NCBI RefSeq assembly: GCF_013149295.1
Contig: NZ_JABGCB010000013.1
Coordinates: forward strand, 62,001-126,000
Direction: 5' to 3'
DNA from: Novosphingobium sp. SG751A
Lineage (GTDB): Bacteria; Pseudomonadota; Alphaproteobacteria; Sphingomonadales; Sphingomonadaceae
DNA length: 64,000 nt
A model generated the notes under the pieces. That model did not search any database, was not told the origin of the DNA, and saw only the letters and a list, made by a program, of their open reading frames with translations. The position numbers and the translations under genes were made by a program. Position 1 is the first letter of the stretch; each line of letters starts with the position of its first letter. Below are positions 16,954 to 25,652 of the stretch, piece after piece.

Positions 16954-18095
16954 CGGCCCGCTCCGATCAGTTCGCGCCCGATCAGCATCCGCCGGATCTC
17001 ATTGGTCCCGGCACCTATATCCAGCAATTTGGCATCGCGCAGGAAACGCTCGACCGGCCAGTCCTTTGTATAGCCCGCCCCGCCCAGCGCCTGCACCGCA
17101 TCCAATGCCACGCGCACCGCATTCTCGCTGGCCAGCAGGATCGCGCCCGCCGCATCGTGCCGGGTGGTGCGCCCCGCGTCGCACGCCCGCGCCACGGCAT
17201 AGACATAGGCCCGCGCAGAATTGAGCGCGACATACATATCGGCCACCTTGGCCTGCATCAGTTGAAACGCGCCGATGGGCTGGCCAAATTGCTTGCGCGT
17301 CCGCACATAGGGCAGCACCACATCGAGGCACGCCTGCATAATGCCAAGCTGGATCCCCGCCAGCACCGCGCGCTCGTAATCCAGCCCGCTCATCAGCACT
17401 TTTACCCCGCCATGCAGCGGCCCCAGCACGTTTTCGCGCGACACATGGCAGCCATCGAACACCAGTTCGGCGGTGGGCGAACCGCGCATGCCCATCTTGT
17501 CGATCTTCTGCCCAATGGAAAAACCCGGCATGGTCTTTTCGATCAGGAAAGCGGTGATCCCCTCGTCGGTGCGGGCATAGACCACCAGCGTGTCGGCATA
17601 GGCGGCATTGGTGATCCAGAATTTCGTGCCGTCCAGCACATAGCCGCCCTCGCTCTCCCGCGCGCGCAGCTTCATCGAAACGACATCCGACCCCGCCCCG
17701 GCCTCGGACATGGCCAGAGCCCCGACATGCTCGCCCGAAATCAGCCGGGGCAGATAGCGCACCTTCTGATCCTCATTGCCCCAACGCGCGATCTGGTTGA
17801 CGCACAGGTTCGAATGCGCGCCATAACTCAGCCCGATGGAGGCCGAGGCACGGCTGATCTCTTCACAGGCCAGCACATGCTCGAGATAGCCCAGCCCCAG
17901 CCCGCCCCACTCCGGTGCCACCGTAATGCCATGCAGGCCCAGTTCGCCCATCGGCCGCCATAATTCATCGCGGGGAAACCAGTCCTGCGCATCGATCTGC
18001 ACCGCCAAGGGCGCAATGCGCGCAGCGGCGAAACGCGCCGTCGCCTCACGAATCATCTGGGCGTTCTCGCCCAGCGCGAAATCGAAATCGGCCAT
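16950..18095 (-). CDS. ivd: Isovaleryl-CoA dehydrogenase
   Basis: The 381-residue acyl-CoA dehydrogenase has the catalytic Glu at the isovaleryl-CoA dehydrogenase position: Glu241 in GLDYERAVLAG. Most acyl-CoA dehydrogenases place it near the C-terminus instead. EAGAGSDVVSMKLRA and KFWITNAAYADTLVVYA are FAD-binding signatures. ATG 18095 was chosen over a GTG one codon upstream; AGGAGAGG precedes it. It is the first gene of the leucine cluster, oxidising isovaleryl-CoA to 3-methylcrotonyl-CoA and passing electrons to ETF. Confidence 0.93.
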   Translation of the reverse strand: MADFDFALGENAQMIREATARFAAARIAPLAVQIDAQDWFPRDELWRPMGELGLHGITVAPEWGGLGLGYLEHVLACEEISRASASIGLSYGAHSNLCVNQIARWGNEDQKVRYLPRLISGEHVGALAMSEAGAGSDVVSMKLRARESEGGYVLDGTKFWITNAAYADTLVVYARTDEGITAFLIEKTMPGFSIGQKIDKMGMRGSPTAELVFDGCHVSRENVLGPLHGGVKVLMSGLDYERAVLAGIQLGIMQACLDVVLPYVRTRKQFGQPIGAFQLMQAKVADMYVALNSARAYVYAVARACDAGRTTRHDAAGAILLASENAVRVALDAVQALGGAGYTKDWPVERFLRDAKLLDIGAGTNEIRRMLIGRELIGAGR

Positions 18096-18198
18096 CACGG
18101 GCCTCTCCTGCGTTTTATATCTTTACGCGGAGTCTATCAAAGTTCCGACTGTTTGCGATTTCTATTTAGAGGGCAAAATCGATGGATTATTGCGGGAT

Positions 18199-19080
18199 TC
18201 ATTGATCTCTTGATGGAACCGGCACGATGATGAAATGGTCATGCACGGCCCTCGTGTCCGGCTGGTCCAGTCGCGCCCTGAAACCGGCCTGAAGCTCGCG
18301 CAATTGCGACACCGGCATTTCCAGCGGGTGTTCATCGGGGTGAGTCGGGGCCTCGTGGCCATAATCGCGTCCGGCCTCGCGCGTCATCTCGATATGCGCG
18401 CCCAGCAAGGCGCGCACCCGATGCGTGGCGGCAAATTTCACCACGCGGTCCACGCTGGCCCGCGCCTCATCCATGAAATTGACCGGCACATAGAGCCGCC
18501 CCGGATAGAGCGAATCCCCCGAAAGCAGGATTGCCAGGCGCGGATCGTAATACATGGCCGCCGCCTTTTGATGGCCCGGCGTGGGTATCACGCTGATGAC
18601 GCGCCCGCCCAGATCGAGGCGGCCGATGCCGTCAGGCCAATGCGCGATCCCGAAAAAGGCCGCCACATCGGCAGGCGCCGTGCCTACCACCACCGTATCG
18701 GGCCGCTCGCGAAAGGCAGCGTCACCGGCGATATGGTCGCCATGGCTGTGGCTGTGGGCCACAACAAGGGGAATCGCCCGGCGGTGATGCGCGGCCAGCC
18801 AGCCCTGGATCACACGGTCCACCACCGGGCGGATCACGCCCCCCTGCGCGCCGGTATCGACCAGCAGGGCGCGATCATGTCCAAAGATAAGATAAAGAAA
18901 CGGCGCTTCGAAATTGGTTTTGACCGATTGGCGGATGACATAGGTGTCGCCATCGAGCGACTGGACCTGCGCCACCGGTTCGGCATCCTGCGTGCCGTCG
19001 ATCCAGCGCTCCTTGAACAGATGCGGCGCGGCCATCGTTGGCGTAGCGATCAAGCCCGCCAGCACCAGCGCCCAGCGCAT
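18199..19080 (-). CDS. Secreted metallo-beta-lactamase-fold hydrolase
   Basis: The 293-residue protein has a signal peptide (MRWALVLAGLIATPTMAA) and the MBL metal motif HSHSHGDH at 109-116. TPGHQKAAAMYY, LLSGDSLYPGRLYVP and LLGAHIEMT supply the other ligands. ATG 19080 was chosen over an upstream TTG because it opens the signal peptide. It follows the sterol-desaturase-like gene by 5 bases and is the third gene of a TBDR-desaturase-MBL operon. The substrate may be an ester, lactone or thioester related to what the TBDR imports. Confidence 0.87.
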   Translation of the reverse strand: MRWALVLAGLIATPTMAAPHLFKERWIDGTQDAEPVAQVQSLDGDTYVIRQSVKTNFEAPFLYLIFGHDRALLVDTGAQGGVIRPVVDRVIQGWLAAHHRRAIPLVVAHSHSHGDHIAGDAAFRERPDTVVVGTAPADVAAFFGIAHWPDGIGRLDLGGRVISVIPTPGHQKAAAMYYDPRLAILLSGDSLYPGRLYVPVNFMDEARASVDRVVKFAATHRVRALLGAHIEMTREAGRDYGHEAPTHPDEHPLEMPVSQLRELQAGFRARLDQPDTRAVHDHFIIVPVPSRDQ

Positions 19081-19085
19081 AGGCC

Positions 19086-19958
19086 TCAAGACACCTGTCC
19101 ACCGCGCCGCGCCTTATAGGCATCGACCAGCGGCACAAAGGGAAACACCGCCTGTTCCCAGATCGACAGGCGTTTGCGCTCGTCCTGTCCGACCACCGAT
19201 GCCTCGCCTTCGCGGAATGTGCCGAAAATGCGGTCAAAGATGATCAGCGAATTGCCGTAATTGCAGCGCGTATCCTCATAGGGCACCGAATGATGCAGGC
19301 TGTGGTTGCGGATCGTGGTGAAGAAGAAGGAATAGAAGAAGGGCGGATTGGCGGCCACATTGGCATGGGCATAGATGGCGATCGCCGCATTGACCGAAAT
19401 CGCGCAGAATTTGGCCGTGAGCGAGAAGTCAAAAAAGGCCAGCACGCTCAGGCTGATGAGGAACAGTTCGATAGGATTGCCCACCGAACCCTTCATCGCG
19501 TTCAATTGGGTAATATGATGGTGCGGCGCATGGGTCAGCCAGAAGGGCGTGGAATTATGCATCAGCCGGTGCATCCAGTACTGGCCGAATTCGATGATGG
19601 CCATGACCGAAACTACCTGCACCAGAAAAGGCAGGCGCCCGGCCCATGGCGTGGCAATGCCCAGCGCCTTCTTGGCCGCCATCAGCGGCTCTTCGGCGGC
19701 CACATTGGTCACCCATGTGATGACGGTTGCGCCCAGGATGACATAGAACAGATCGGTGGCAAATTCGCGCCAGTTCATCCGCCAGCCCGGGTGCCGCTCG
19801 AACAGAAATTCCAGCCCCAGCACGAAGGCGGTGGTGATCGAGGTGACCCAGACCAGCGTATAGTCATTAGCCAGCCACGCTGCCGGGCCAAACATCCAGA
19901 AGCAGACAATCGCGACCAGTGTGGCCGGCGGCAGAAGATTGACGAGATGCTGTTTCAT
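19086..19958 (-). CDS. Sterol desaturase/fatty acid hydroxylase family membrane protein 1
   Basis: The 290-residue integral membrane protein has several transmembrane segments and the di-iron histidine clusters: HRLMHN and THAPHHH in the middle, then NHSLHHS near residue 225. The ATG at 19958 was chosen over an upstream TTG with no family support. It is clearly paralogous to the product at 36538-37530 (shared H-T/Y-ITQLN, GNPIELFLI and SLHHS blocks). Members hydroxylate or desaturate sterols, hopanoids, carotenoids or fatty acids; the substrate here is unknown. It lies 66 bases after the TBDR stop. Confidence 0.87.
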   Translation of the reverse strand: MKQHLVNLLPPATLVAIVCFWMFGPAAWLANDYTLVWVTSITTAFVLGLEFLFERHPGWRMNWREFATDLFYVILGATVITWVTNVAAEEPLMAAKKALGIATPWAGRLPFLVQVVSVMAIIEFGQYWMHRLMHNSTPFWLTHAPHHHITQLNAMKGSVGNPIELFLISLSVLAFFDFSLTAKFCAISVNAAIAIYAHANVAANPPFFYSFFFTTIRNHSLHHSVPYEDTRCNYGNSLIIFDRIFGTFREGEASVVGQDERKRLSIWEQAVFPFVPLVDAYKARRGGQVS

Positions 19959-20024
19959 GACAGGCAAACCCTGATCCAATGGTCCAGAGATGCCGGGCCA
20001 AGACTATGACCCGGCAGGGCAAAT

Positions 20025-22433
20025 TCAGTAATGGAAACGCAAGTCCACACCCACCTTGCGCGGAGTCAGCACGCCTTGCGCGTAATATCGCTCGACAACA
20101 CCGGTGCGGGTCTGGTTGTATGAACTTACATCATTGCTGATCGAGGTGATCGCATATTTGTCGAAGATATTATCGGCAAACAGCGCCACATCAAAGGCGG
20201 GCGCATGATAGGTGATCGCCGCGCGATGGGTGACGTAGCTGGGGATCACCTCGCCATTGCCGCGCAGGCCGATGCGGGAATAGACATTGCCCTTGAACAC
20301 CGCCGCCCAATTGGCCTCGATGCTGCGCCCCTCGCCCAGCGGATAGGTGTAGGTCAGCTGCGCGCTGCCCGAATGTTTGGTCGATCCGGGCAGGCGGTCG
20401 CCCGCATAGACCGGATAGGCCACGCCCTGGCTGACCACCACATTGTCGGCGTCCTGCGTCAGATGAGCGTCGGTATAGGAATAGGTGCCGTTGAACACCA
20501 GGCGCGGAGTGATGCGGAATTGACCAGAAAGATCAAAGCCTTGCGAGACGGCATCCTTGGCATTGACCGTCACGCCTACCGCGCCGTTGACCGTCTGCGT
20601 ATCAACCTGAATATTCTTCCAGTCGATATGATAGGCCGAAAGCGTGAATTGCAGGCGGCGGTCCAGCATCGAGGCGCGAATGCCGATTTCGGCATTGTTG
20701 GTCTTGTCGGGCTTGTACAGCAATTCGTTGGGATAGGCGCAGACGTTCTGGCCCGGGGGCACATTGCCCGGCGAGAAGGTGCAAGGCGCCACGCGGTTCA
20801 CGTTGCCCGTGCGATAGCCCGTGCTGTAGGTGGCATAGACCAGCAGGTCCTTGCTGAACTTATAGGATGTGTTGGCCTTCCACACCACGCCGTCGGCGCT
20901 GGTGTTGCCCGAACGGATGCGGCTGGGGTCAAACTGGATCAGCGGATAAGGCGTGCGGATCAGGCCTCCACCGAACAGCGGCGTATCGGTACCGCCGGTG
21001 GCAAAGGCGTCATATTTGAAATAGCGCAGCCCCCCCGTCACCTGCCAGCCCTCGGTCAGGTGATAAGTCGCCTCGCCGTAAACCGCCTTTTCCTTGGTCC
21101 GCGTGTTGACGAAGGAGATATATTCCAGATCGTCCGGGCGATAGACCCCGGCGAAATTGGCGAAACCGGGCGTATGCTCCTGATAGTTCCGGTAATTGCG
21201 CAAGTTGTTGTAAAACCCGCCGATCACCCAGCTGATCGGCCCGCCATGGGATGAAACCAGCCGCAATTCACCGTTGAACTGGCGATAGTCCTCGTTGGTG
21301 TCATTATAGGAGGAGAAGGCCGGGAAGGCCTCATAGCCGTAGTTCAGATCGAGCAGCAGGTCGGTGTTGTCGGCATGGGTTTTCAGGTTCTGGTTGGTAT
21401 AGGCGCCGGTGGCCACCACCTGCGCAAAGCCGAGGTTGAAGTTGAATTCAGCGGCGAACAGGTCGGCCTTGCGCGTGGTCGGCTCCAGATAGCGCCAGGG
21501 CCCTTCATACTTGTCCGTGCCCAAAACCCCCGCGCCGGTCGCCTGCCGCCCCAGCGTCTTGGTGATCTGATGGGCATAGGTCAGATAGAGCTTGGCAGCC
21601 GGGCTGGCCTCCAGCAGCAACTGGTTGCGGGTGGTGAAGGTGTGCTCGTAATTCACCCCTTTGCGGAAGGTGAAATTGTTAGCGTAATCGGTGGATGTGC
21701 CAAACCCTGCGTCCGCCGCCGTGGTGCCGCGCACCGGCTGCGGATCGGACACGCCGGGGTTCTTCAGCAGGTGGTTGTAATTGATAAAGCCCGGATTGTC
21801 ATAATAGCCCACCGTCGAGCGCAGCGCGATATGGTCGGCCAGAATGGGGATATTGACCGTGGCATCGACATTGGCCCCGAAATCGGAACTGTGCGACTGG
21901 GCAAAGCCGCGCGCGTGGAGATCAAGCGTGAATTTGTCGGTTGTAGGCCGGTTGGGCATATAGCGAACCGCGCCCGCCAGCGTGCCAAGGCCATAAAGCG
22001 TGCCCTGCGGCCCCTGAAGCACTTCGACGCGGGAAATGTCGATCAGCTTGAAATCGAGATAGAGCGGCACTTCACCCAGATAGACGCCCACCGCCGTTTC
22101 GTAATTCGATCCCGTCGCGCTGGAATCAGAAGAGGAAATGCCGCGCATCACAATGTTGCCGGTCGATTTTGGGCCGGTGTCATTGACCGTGATGCCCGGC
22201 GTGAACGCGGCCAGCGCCTTCACATCGTCGATCCGCGCCTTGGCCAACTGGTCCGAACCCAACGCGCTGATGTTGATCGGCGCGTCCTGCAAGGTGGTCT
22301 GGCGGCGGGTGGCAGTGACCACGATGTCGCCGCCATCGCCCGGCGCATCGGCATCGGCGGCAAAGGCAGGGGTAGCGGCACTCATCAGAATGGTGGCGCA
22401 GAGCAATGTCTTGCGGGTCGATTTCCTGGTCAC
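20025..22433 (-). CDS. TonB-dependent receptor 1
   Basis: The 802-residue receptor has a signal peptide (KTLLCATILMSAATPAFAA), a TonB-box-like DIVVTATRR, a plug domain (VEVLQGPQGTLYGLGTLAGAVRY) and a barrel ending VGVDLRFHY. The GTG at 22433 was chosen because AGGAGG lies 4 bases upstream; an in-frame TTG nine codons earlier lacks a site. It diverges from the guanidine/urea ABC operon and shares with it a pair of matching inverted repeats (22613-22640 and 22905-22942), so it may import the same or a related compound. It is followed by the desaturase and MBL genes. Confidence 0.92.
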   Translation of the reverse strand: MTRKSTRKTLLCATILMSAATPAFAADADAPGDGGDIVVTATRRQTTLQDAPINISALGSDQLAKARIDDVKALAAFTPGITVNDTGPKSTGNIVMRGISSSDSSATGSNYETAVGVYLGEVPLYLDFKLIDISRVEVLQGPQGTLYGLGTLAGAVRYMPNRPTTDKFTLDLHARGFAQSHSSDFGANVDATVNIPILADHIALRSTVGYYDNPGFINYNHLLKNPGVSDPQPVRGTTAADAGFGTSTDYANNFTFRKGVNYEHTFTTRNQLLLEASPAAKLYLTYAHQITKTLGRQATGAGVLGTDKYEGPWRYLEPTTRKADLFAAEFNFNLGFAQVVATGAYTNQNLKTHADNTDLLLDLNYGYEAFPAFSSYNDTNEDYRQFNGELRLVSSHGGPISWVIGGFYNNLRNYRNYQEHTPGFANFAGVYRPDDLEYISFVNTRTKEKAVYGEATYHLTEGWQVTGGLRYFKYDAFATGGTDTPLFGGGLIRTPYPLIQFDPSRIRSGNTSADGVVWKANTSYKFSKDLLVYATYSTGYRTGNVNRVAPCTFSPGNVPPGQNVCAYPNELLYKPDKTNNAEIGIRASMLDRRLQFTLSAYHIDWKNIQVDTQTVNGAVGVTVNAKDAVSQGFDLSGQFRITPRLVFNGTYSYTDAHLTQDADNVVVSQGVAYPVYAGDRLPGSTKHSGSAQLTYTYPLGEGRSIEANWAAVFKGNVYSRIGLRGNGEVIPSYVTHRAAITYHAPAFDVALFADNIFDKYAITSISNDVSSYNQTRTGVVERYYAQGVLTPRKVGVDLRFHY

Positions 22434-22612
22434 TTTGCCTCCTGTTGTGTCAAATGCCAATCAATCGGACGCATTTCTCCCTCGCCACCCGACAAGGCGG
22501 CGATCGTGCGACCACTTTGTGGCCTTCCCTCAATTCTTCGATGCACATCTGGCTATCGGCAACGCAATCGCCGCGTTGCAGCATCATTGCCGACATTCTC
22601 ATAACGCTATGG

Positions 22613-22640
22613 ATATTACTTAAGCCGTCAAGCGTAATAT
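22613..22640. promoter_or_regulatory. NikR-like operator, TBDR-proximal copy
   Basis: ATATTAC (22613-22619), 14 bases, GTAATAT (22634-22640): a perfect 7-bp inverted repeat. A TTGACG hexamer on the minus strand (22631-22626) lies between the arms and could be the -35 of the TBDR promoter, though no good -10 was seen. The core ATTAC-N14-GTAAT is identical in sequence and spacing to the copy at 22905-22942. Confidence 0.6.
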
Positions 22641-22904
22641 TTCTGCGGTCTTTCAGTATGAAATCTCGTCTTGCTGCGTTGCAGAAAACCGCGATTTCCC
22701 AACCTGTCGCCCTTATTCAAACCCCGGCGCCGCTTCCCGTTTTTCCGATGCCGCGCCGCGCCACTATGGCCGAATCGCAACACCTGTTATCCTGCCCATT
22801 GCCGCGTCCGACTCGCCTCAAATCGGGCATTTCCGCCCATTTCGGCCCCATCCGCGCAGTGTCTGGACCCGAAGGGTTTAACCCCATTTCCTCCTGCCCC
22901 CTCT

Positions 22905-22942
22905 GCGCATTATTACGAACATGGGATTTGGTAATAATGCGC
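22905..22942. promoter_or_regulatory. NikR-like operator, ABC-operon-proximal copy
   Basis: GCGCATTATTAC (22905-22916), 14 bases, GTAATAATGCGC (22931-22942): a perfect 12-bp inverted repeat 51 bases before the first ABC gene. Its right arm contains AATAAT (22933-22938), a likely -10, so a bound regulator would block transcription. NikR-type ribbon-helix-helix proteins bind half-sites with such spacing; the Geobacter NikR site, as I recall it, is GTGTTAC-N13/14-GTAACAC. The gene at 25649 encodes such a protein. Confidence 0.68.
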
Positions 22943-22993
22943 TAGCCTTCCTCTCGACTGCGAAATTGCTGCGATGCAAAGGGGAAGCAAGCC

Positions 22994-24079
22994 ATGTTGA
23001 GGAAGATCGGAAAAGCCGCCGCCATGGCAGGCGCCCTGATGGCGGGAACCATGCTGCTCTCCTCCTGCTCACCCTCTGCCAAGGCGCCCGAGGCGCGCAA
23101 AGAATTCAACATCGGCTGGTCGATCTATGCCGGATGGATGCCATGGCCCTATGCCCAGCAGGCCGGCATCGTGAAGAAATGGGCCGACAAATACGGCATT
23201 AAAATCAACATCACCCAAGTCAATGACTATGTCGAATCGGTCAACCAGTACACGGCGGGCAAATTCGACGGCGTGACCGTGGCCAATATGGACGCGCTGA
23301 CCATTCCGGCCGCAGGCGGCAAGGATACCAGCGCGATCATCGTGGGCGATTATTCCAACGGCAATGATGGCGTCTTGCTGAAGGGCGCAGACAATATTGC
23401 CGCGATCAAGGGCCGTTCAGTCTATCTGGTCGAACTGTCCGTCTCGCATTATCTGCTGGCCCGCGCGCTGGGCGAACACGGCATGGCGATGAGCGATGTC
23501 AAAACCATCAACACATCCGACGCCGACATCGTAGCCACCTTTGGCAGCCCGCAGGCCAATGCCGCAGTCACATGGAACCCCCAATTGGCCGTGATGAAGG
23601 CTCAGCCGGGCGTGAAGGCGGTGTTCACCTCGGCCGATATTCCGGGCGAAATCCTTGACTTGCTGGTGGTGGACACCGCCACGCTGAAAGCCAACCCAAA
23701 CCTTGGCAAGGCACTGACGGGGATCTGGTATGAAACCGTCGCGCTGATGAAGCGTCAGGATGCGCAGGGCAAGGCGGCGCGCGCGGCCATGGCCAAGCTC
23801 GCCGGATCGACGCCCGAGGTCTTCGACAACCAGCTCACCACCACCTATCTTTATGATCAGCCCAAGGCGGCGGTGGCGGCCACCACCGATCCCGCGCTGG
23901 TCACCACCATGACCCGCGTGCGCGATTTCAGCTTCTCCAAGGGCCTGTTCAAGGGCGCGGCCAATGCCGATGCGGTGGGCATGTCCTTCCCCGGCGGCAA
24001 GGTGCTGGGCGATCCGGCCCATGTCACGCTGCGCTTCGACCCCAGCTATATGGCGATGGCCGCCGACGGCAAACTTTAA
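22994..24079 (+). CDS. ABC transporter substrate-binding lipoprotein, urea-carboxylase-associated
   Basis: The 361-residue protein starts with a lipoprotein signal ending in LLSSC (Cys near residue 25) and has the NMT1/TauA-like solute-binding fold (FNIGWSIYAGWMPWPYAQQAGIV, VNDYVESVNQYTAGKFDGV). This family is found next to bacterial urea/guanidine carboxylases. It captures the small cationic or neutral nitrogen compound in the periplasm. The permease follows after 20 bases. It is the first gene of an eight-gene operon. Whether it binds guanidine, urea or another guanidino compound cannot be read from sequence. Confidence 0.88.
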   Translation: MLRKIGKAAAMAGALMAGTMLLSSCSPSAKAPEARKEFNIGWSIYAGWMPWPYAQQAGIVKKWADKYGIKINITQVNDYVESVNQYTAGKFDGVTVANMDALTIPAAGGKDTSAIIVGDYSNGNDGVLLKGADNIAAIKGRSVYLVELSVSHYLLARALGEHGMAMSDVKTINTSDADIVATFGSPQANAAVTWNPQLAVMKAQPGVKAVFTSADIPGEILDLLVVDTATLKANPNLGKALTGIWYETVALMKRQDAQGKAARAAMAKLAGSTPEVFDNQLTTTYLYDQPKAAVAATTDPALVTTMTRVRDFSFSKGLFKGAANADAVGMSFPGGKVLGDPAHVTLRFDPSYMAMAADGKL

Positions 24080-24099
24080 GCCCTGCGGGAGATCGTTCC

Positions 24100-24915
24100 A
24101 TGCGCTGGGTAAACCGTCAGATTTCGCGCAGCGACAGGCTGTTATGGGGCGCGGCTCCTATTCTGCTGCTGGTGCTGCTCTATATTTTCGCCGCCGCCGG
24201 GCGCCATGCGGCCAACCCTTCGGACAAGATCCTGCCGCTGCCCTCCGGGATGGCGCAGGCAATGTCCTCGTTGATCTTTGAGCGCGACATGCTTTCGGGC
24301 CAGTATCTCTTCTGGGCCGATACGCTGGCCAGCCTGCAACGGCTGGGCCTCGGGCTGGGGATTGCCACGTTGGTGGCGCTGGTGCTGGGGCTGCTGCTCG
24401 GCGCTCTGCCGCCGGTGCGCGCGGTGCTGGGGCCTCTGGTTACGGCGATTGCCGTCATCCCACCGATTGCCCTGCTGCCGGTCCTGTTCATCGCGCTGGG
24501 CCTTGGCGAAACGGCGAAAGTGGCGCTGATCGCCATCGGCGTCGCGCCGGTGATGCTGCGCGACATTGCCGGGCACGTTGCCGCCCTGCCGCGCGAACAG
24601 ATCATCAAGGCCCAGACCCTGGGCGCGGGAAGCTGGCAGATCCTGATCCGCGTCGCCCTGCCGCAAGCCTTGCCGCGCCTGTTTCAGGCGGTGCGACTGG
24701 CTCTGGGCCCGGCATGGGTGTTCCTGATTTCATCCGAAGCCATCGCTTCGGACGTGGGTCTTGGTTACCGCATCTTCCTCGTGCGGCGCTATCTCTCGAT
24801 GGATGTGATCATCCCTTATGTGGCGTGGATCGCGCTGTTGGCCATTGCGATGGATGTCGCGCTGACATGGGGCTCGCGCCGCTGCTTTCCCTGGGCACAA
24901 GGAGCCAACCATTGA
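24100..24915 (+). CDS. ABC transporter permease, urea-carboxylase-associated
   Basis: The 271-residue inner-membrane protein has about six transmembrane helices and the EAA loop of BPD permeases (IIKAQTLGAGSWQILIRVALPQA). It resembles the SsuC/TauC group that pairs with NMT1-type binding proteins. GGGAGATCG precedes the ATG. Its stop overlaps the TTG start of the ATPase gene by 4 bases, so the two are translationally coupled. Confidence 0.9.
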   Translation: MRWVNRQISRSDRLLWGAAPILLLVLLYIFAAAGRHAANPSDKILPLPSGMAQAMSSLIFERDMLSGQYLFWADTLASLQRLGLGLGIATLVALVLGLLLGALPPVRAVLGPLVTAIAVIPPIALLPVLFIALGLGETAKVALIAIGVAPVMLRDIAGHVAALPREQIIKAQTLGAGSWQILIRVALPQALPRLFQAVRLALGPAWVFLISSEAIASDVGLGYRIFLVRRYLSMDVIIPYVAWIALLAIAMDVALTWGSRRCFPWAQGANH

Positions 24916-25652
24916 GCACGCTCCTCTCGTTGCGCGACCTGTGGGTCGAATATGGCGACAAGATCGTTCTGGAAAAGGTCGATCTGGATATTGCCGAAGG
25001 CTCCTTCGTCTCGATCATCGGCCCTTCGGGCGCGGGCAAGAGCAGCCTGCTGCGCGTGATCCTGGGGCAGGAAAGCCCGACGCGGGGCACGATTCTACTG
25101 GACGGCGCGCCGCTGGCCCCCGAATGCGGGCCGGATCGCGGGGTGGTGTTTCAGCGCTATTCGGTCTTTCCGCATCTGACGGTGCTGCAAAACACGATGT
25201 TCGGGCTGGAATGCGCCCAGGCCCCCTTGCTCGCCCGCCTGTTCGGCGCGGCCCGCACCAAGGCCCGCGCAGAGGCCACCGCCATGCTGGAGGCCGTGGG
25301 CCTTGGCGACAACCTGCATATTTATCCTGCGCAAATGTCGGGCGGGATGCAGCAGCGTCTGGCCATTGCGCAGGCCCTGATCAAGCGCCCCCGCATCCTG
25401 TTGCTTGATGAACCCTTTGGCGCGCTCGACCCCGGCATCCGGGCCGATATGCATGGCCTCATCACGCAATTGTGGCGCGAATTCGGCCTGACCATCATCA
25501 TGGTCACGCATGACATCCGCGAGGCTTTCTCGCTCGGCACGCGTGTGCTGGCGCTGGATAAACGCCGCCACGATCCCCACGCCCCTCACCGCTTTGGCGC
25601 CACGGCGGTCTATGACCTGCCGCTTCGGCCGCGCGAGGAACCCGAAGCATGA
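24912..25652 (+). CDS. ABC transporter ATP-binding protein, urea-carboxylase-associated
   Basis: The 246-residue ATPase has Walker A GPSGAGKSS, signature MSGGMQQRLAIAQA and Walker B ILLLDEPFGALDP followed by the switch His in VTHDIREA. The start is a TTG at 24912: AAGGAG sits 7 bases upstream, and the next residues STLLSLRDLWVEYG match the family N-terminus. No ATG is available in a suitable place. It belongs to the SsuB/TauB group and energises the permease at 24100. Confidence 0.9.
   Translation: MSTLLSLRDLWVEYGDKIVLEKVDLDIAEGSFVSIIGPSGAGKSSLLRVILGQESPTRGTILLDGAPLAPECGPDRGVVFQRYSVFPHLTVLQNTMFGLECAQAPLLARLFGAARTKARAEATAMLEAVGLGDNLHIYPAQMSGGMQQRLAIAQALIKRPRILLLDEPFGALDPGIRADMHGLITQLWREFGLTIIMVTHDIREAFSLGTRVLALDKRRHDPHAPHRFGATAVYDLPLRPREEPEA

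Larger units (their letters stand above)
22434..22993. other. Divergent intergenic region, 560 bases
   Basis: No convincing gene was found; the open frames here have biased, low-complexity composition and no ribosome sites. The region is less GC-rich than its flanks in places and separates TBDR 1 from the ABC operon. It contains two inverted repeats of one design (22613-22640 and 22905-22942). I looked for the conserved cores of guanidine riboswitches (ykkC-type ACACGGCGGG, mini-ykkC ACGR loops) upstream of 22994 and did not see them. Confidence 0.7.

Noticed and set aside
18096..18198. TTGATA-N17-TAAAAC as a promoter for the leucine cluster.
   Set aside because: The -10 would put the transcript start within the Shine-Dalgarno of ivd, so this placement is unlikely.
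22671..22934. Open frame of 87 codons between TBDR 1 and the ABC operon.
   Set aside because: It lacks a ribosome site, has an Arg/Pro-rich composition typical of a spurious frame and overlaps the operator at 22905-22942.
22434..22993. Possible guanidine riboswitch upstream of the guanidine/urea operon.
   Set aside because: None of the conserved riboswitch cores I know was visible. A model-based search would be decisive.
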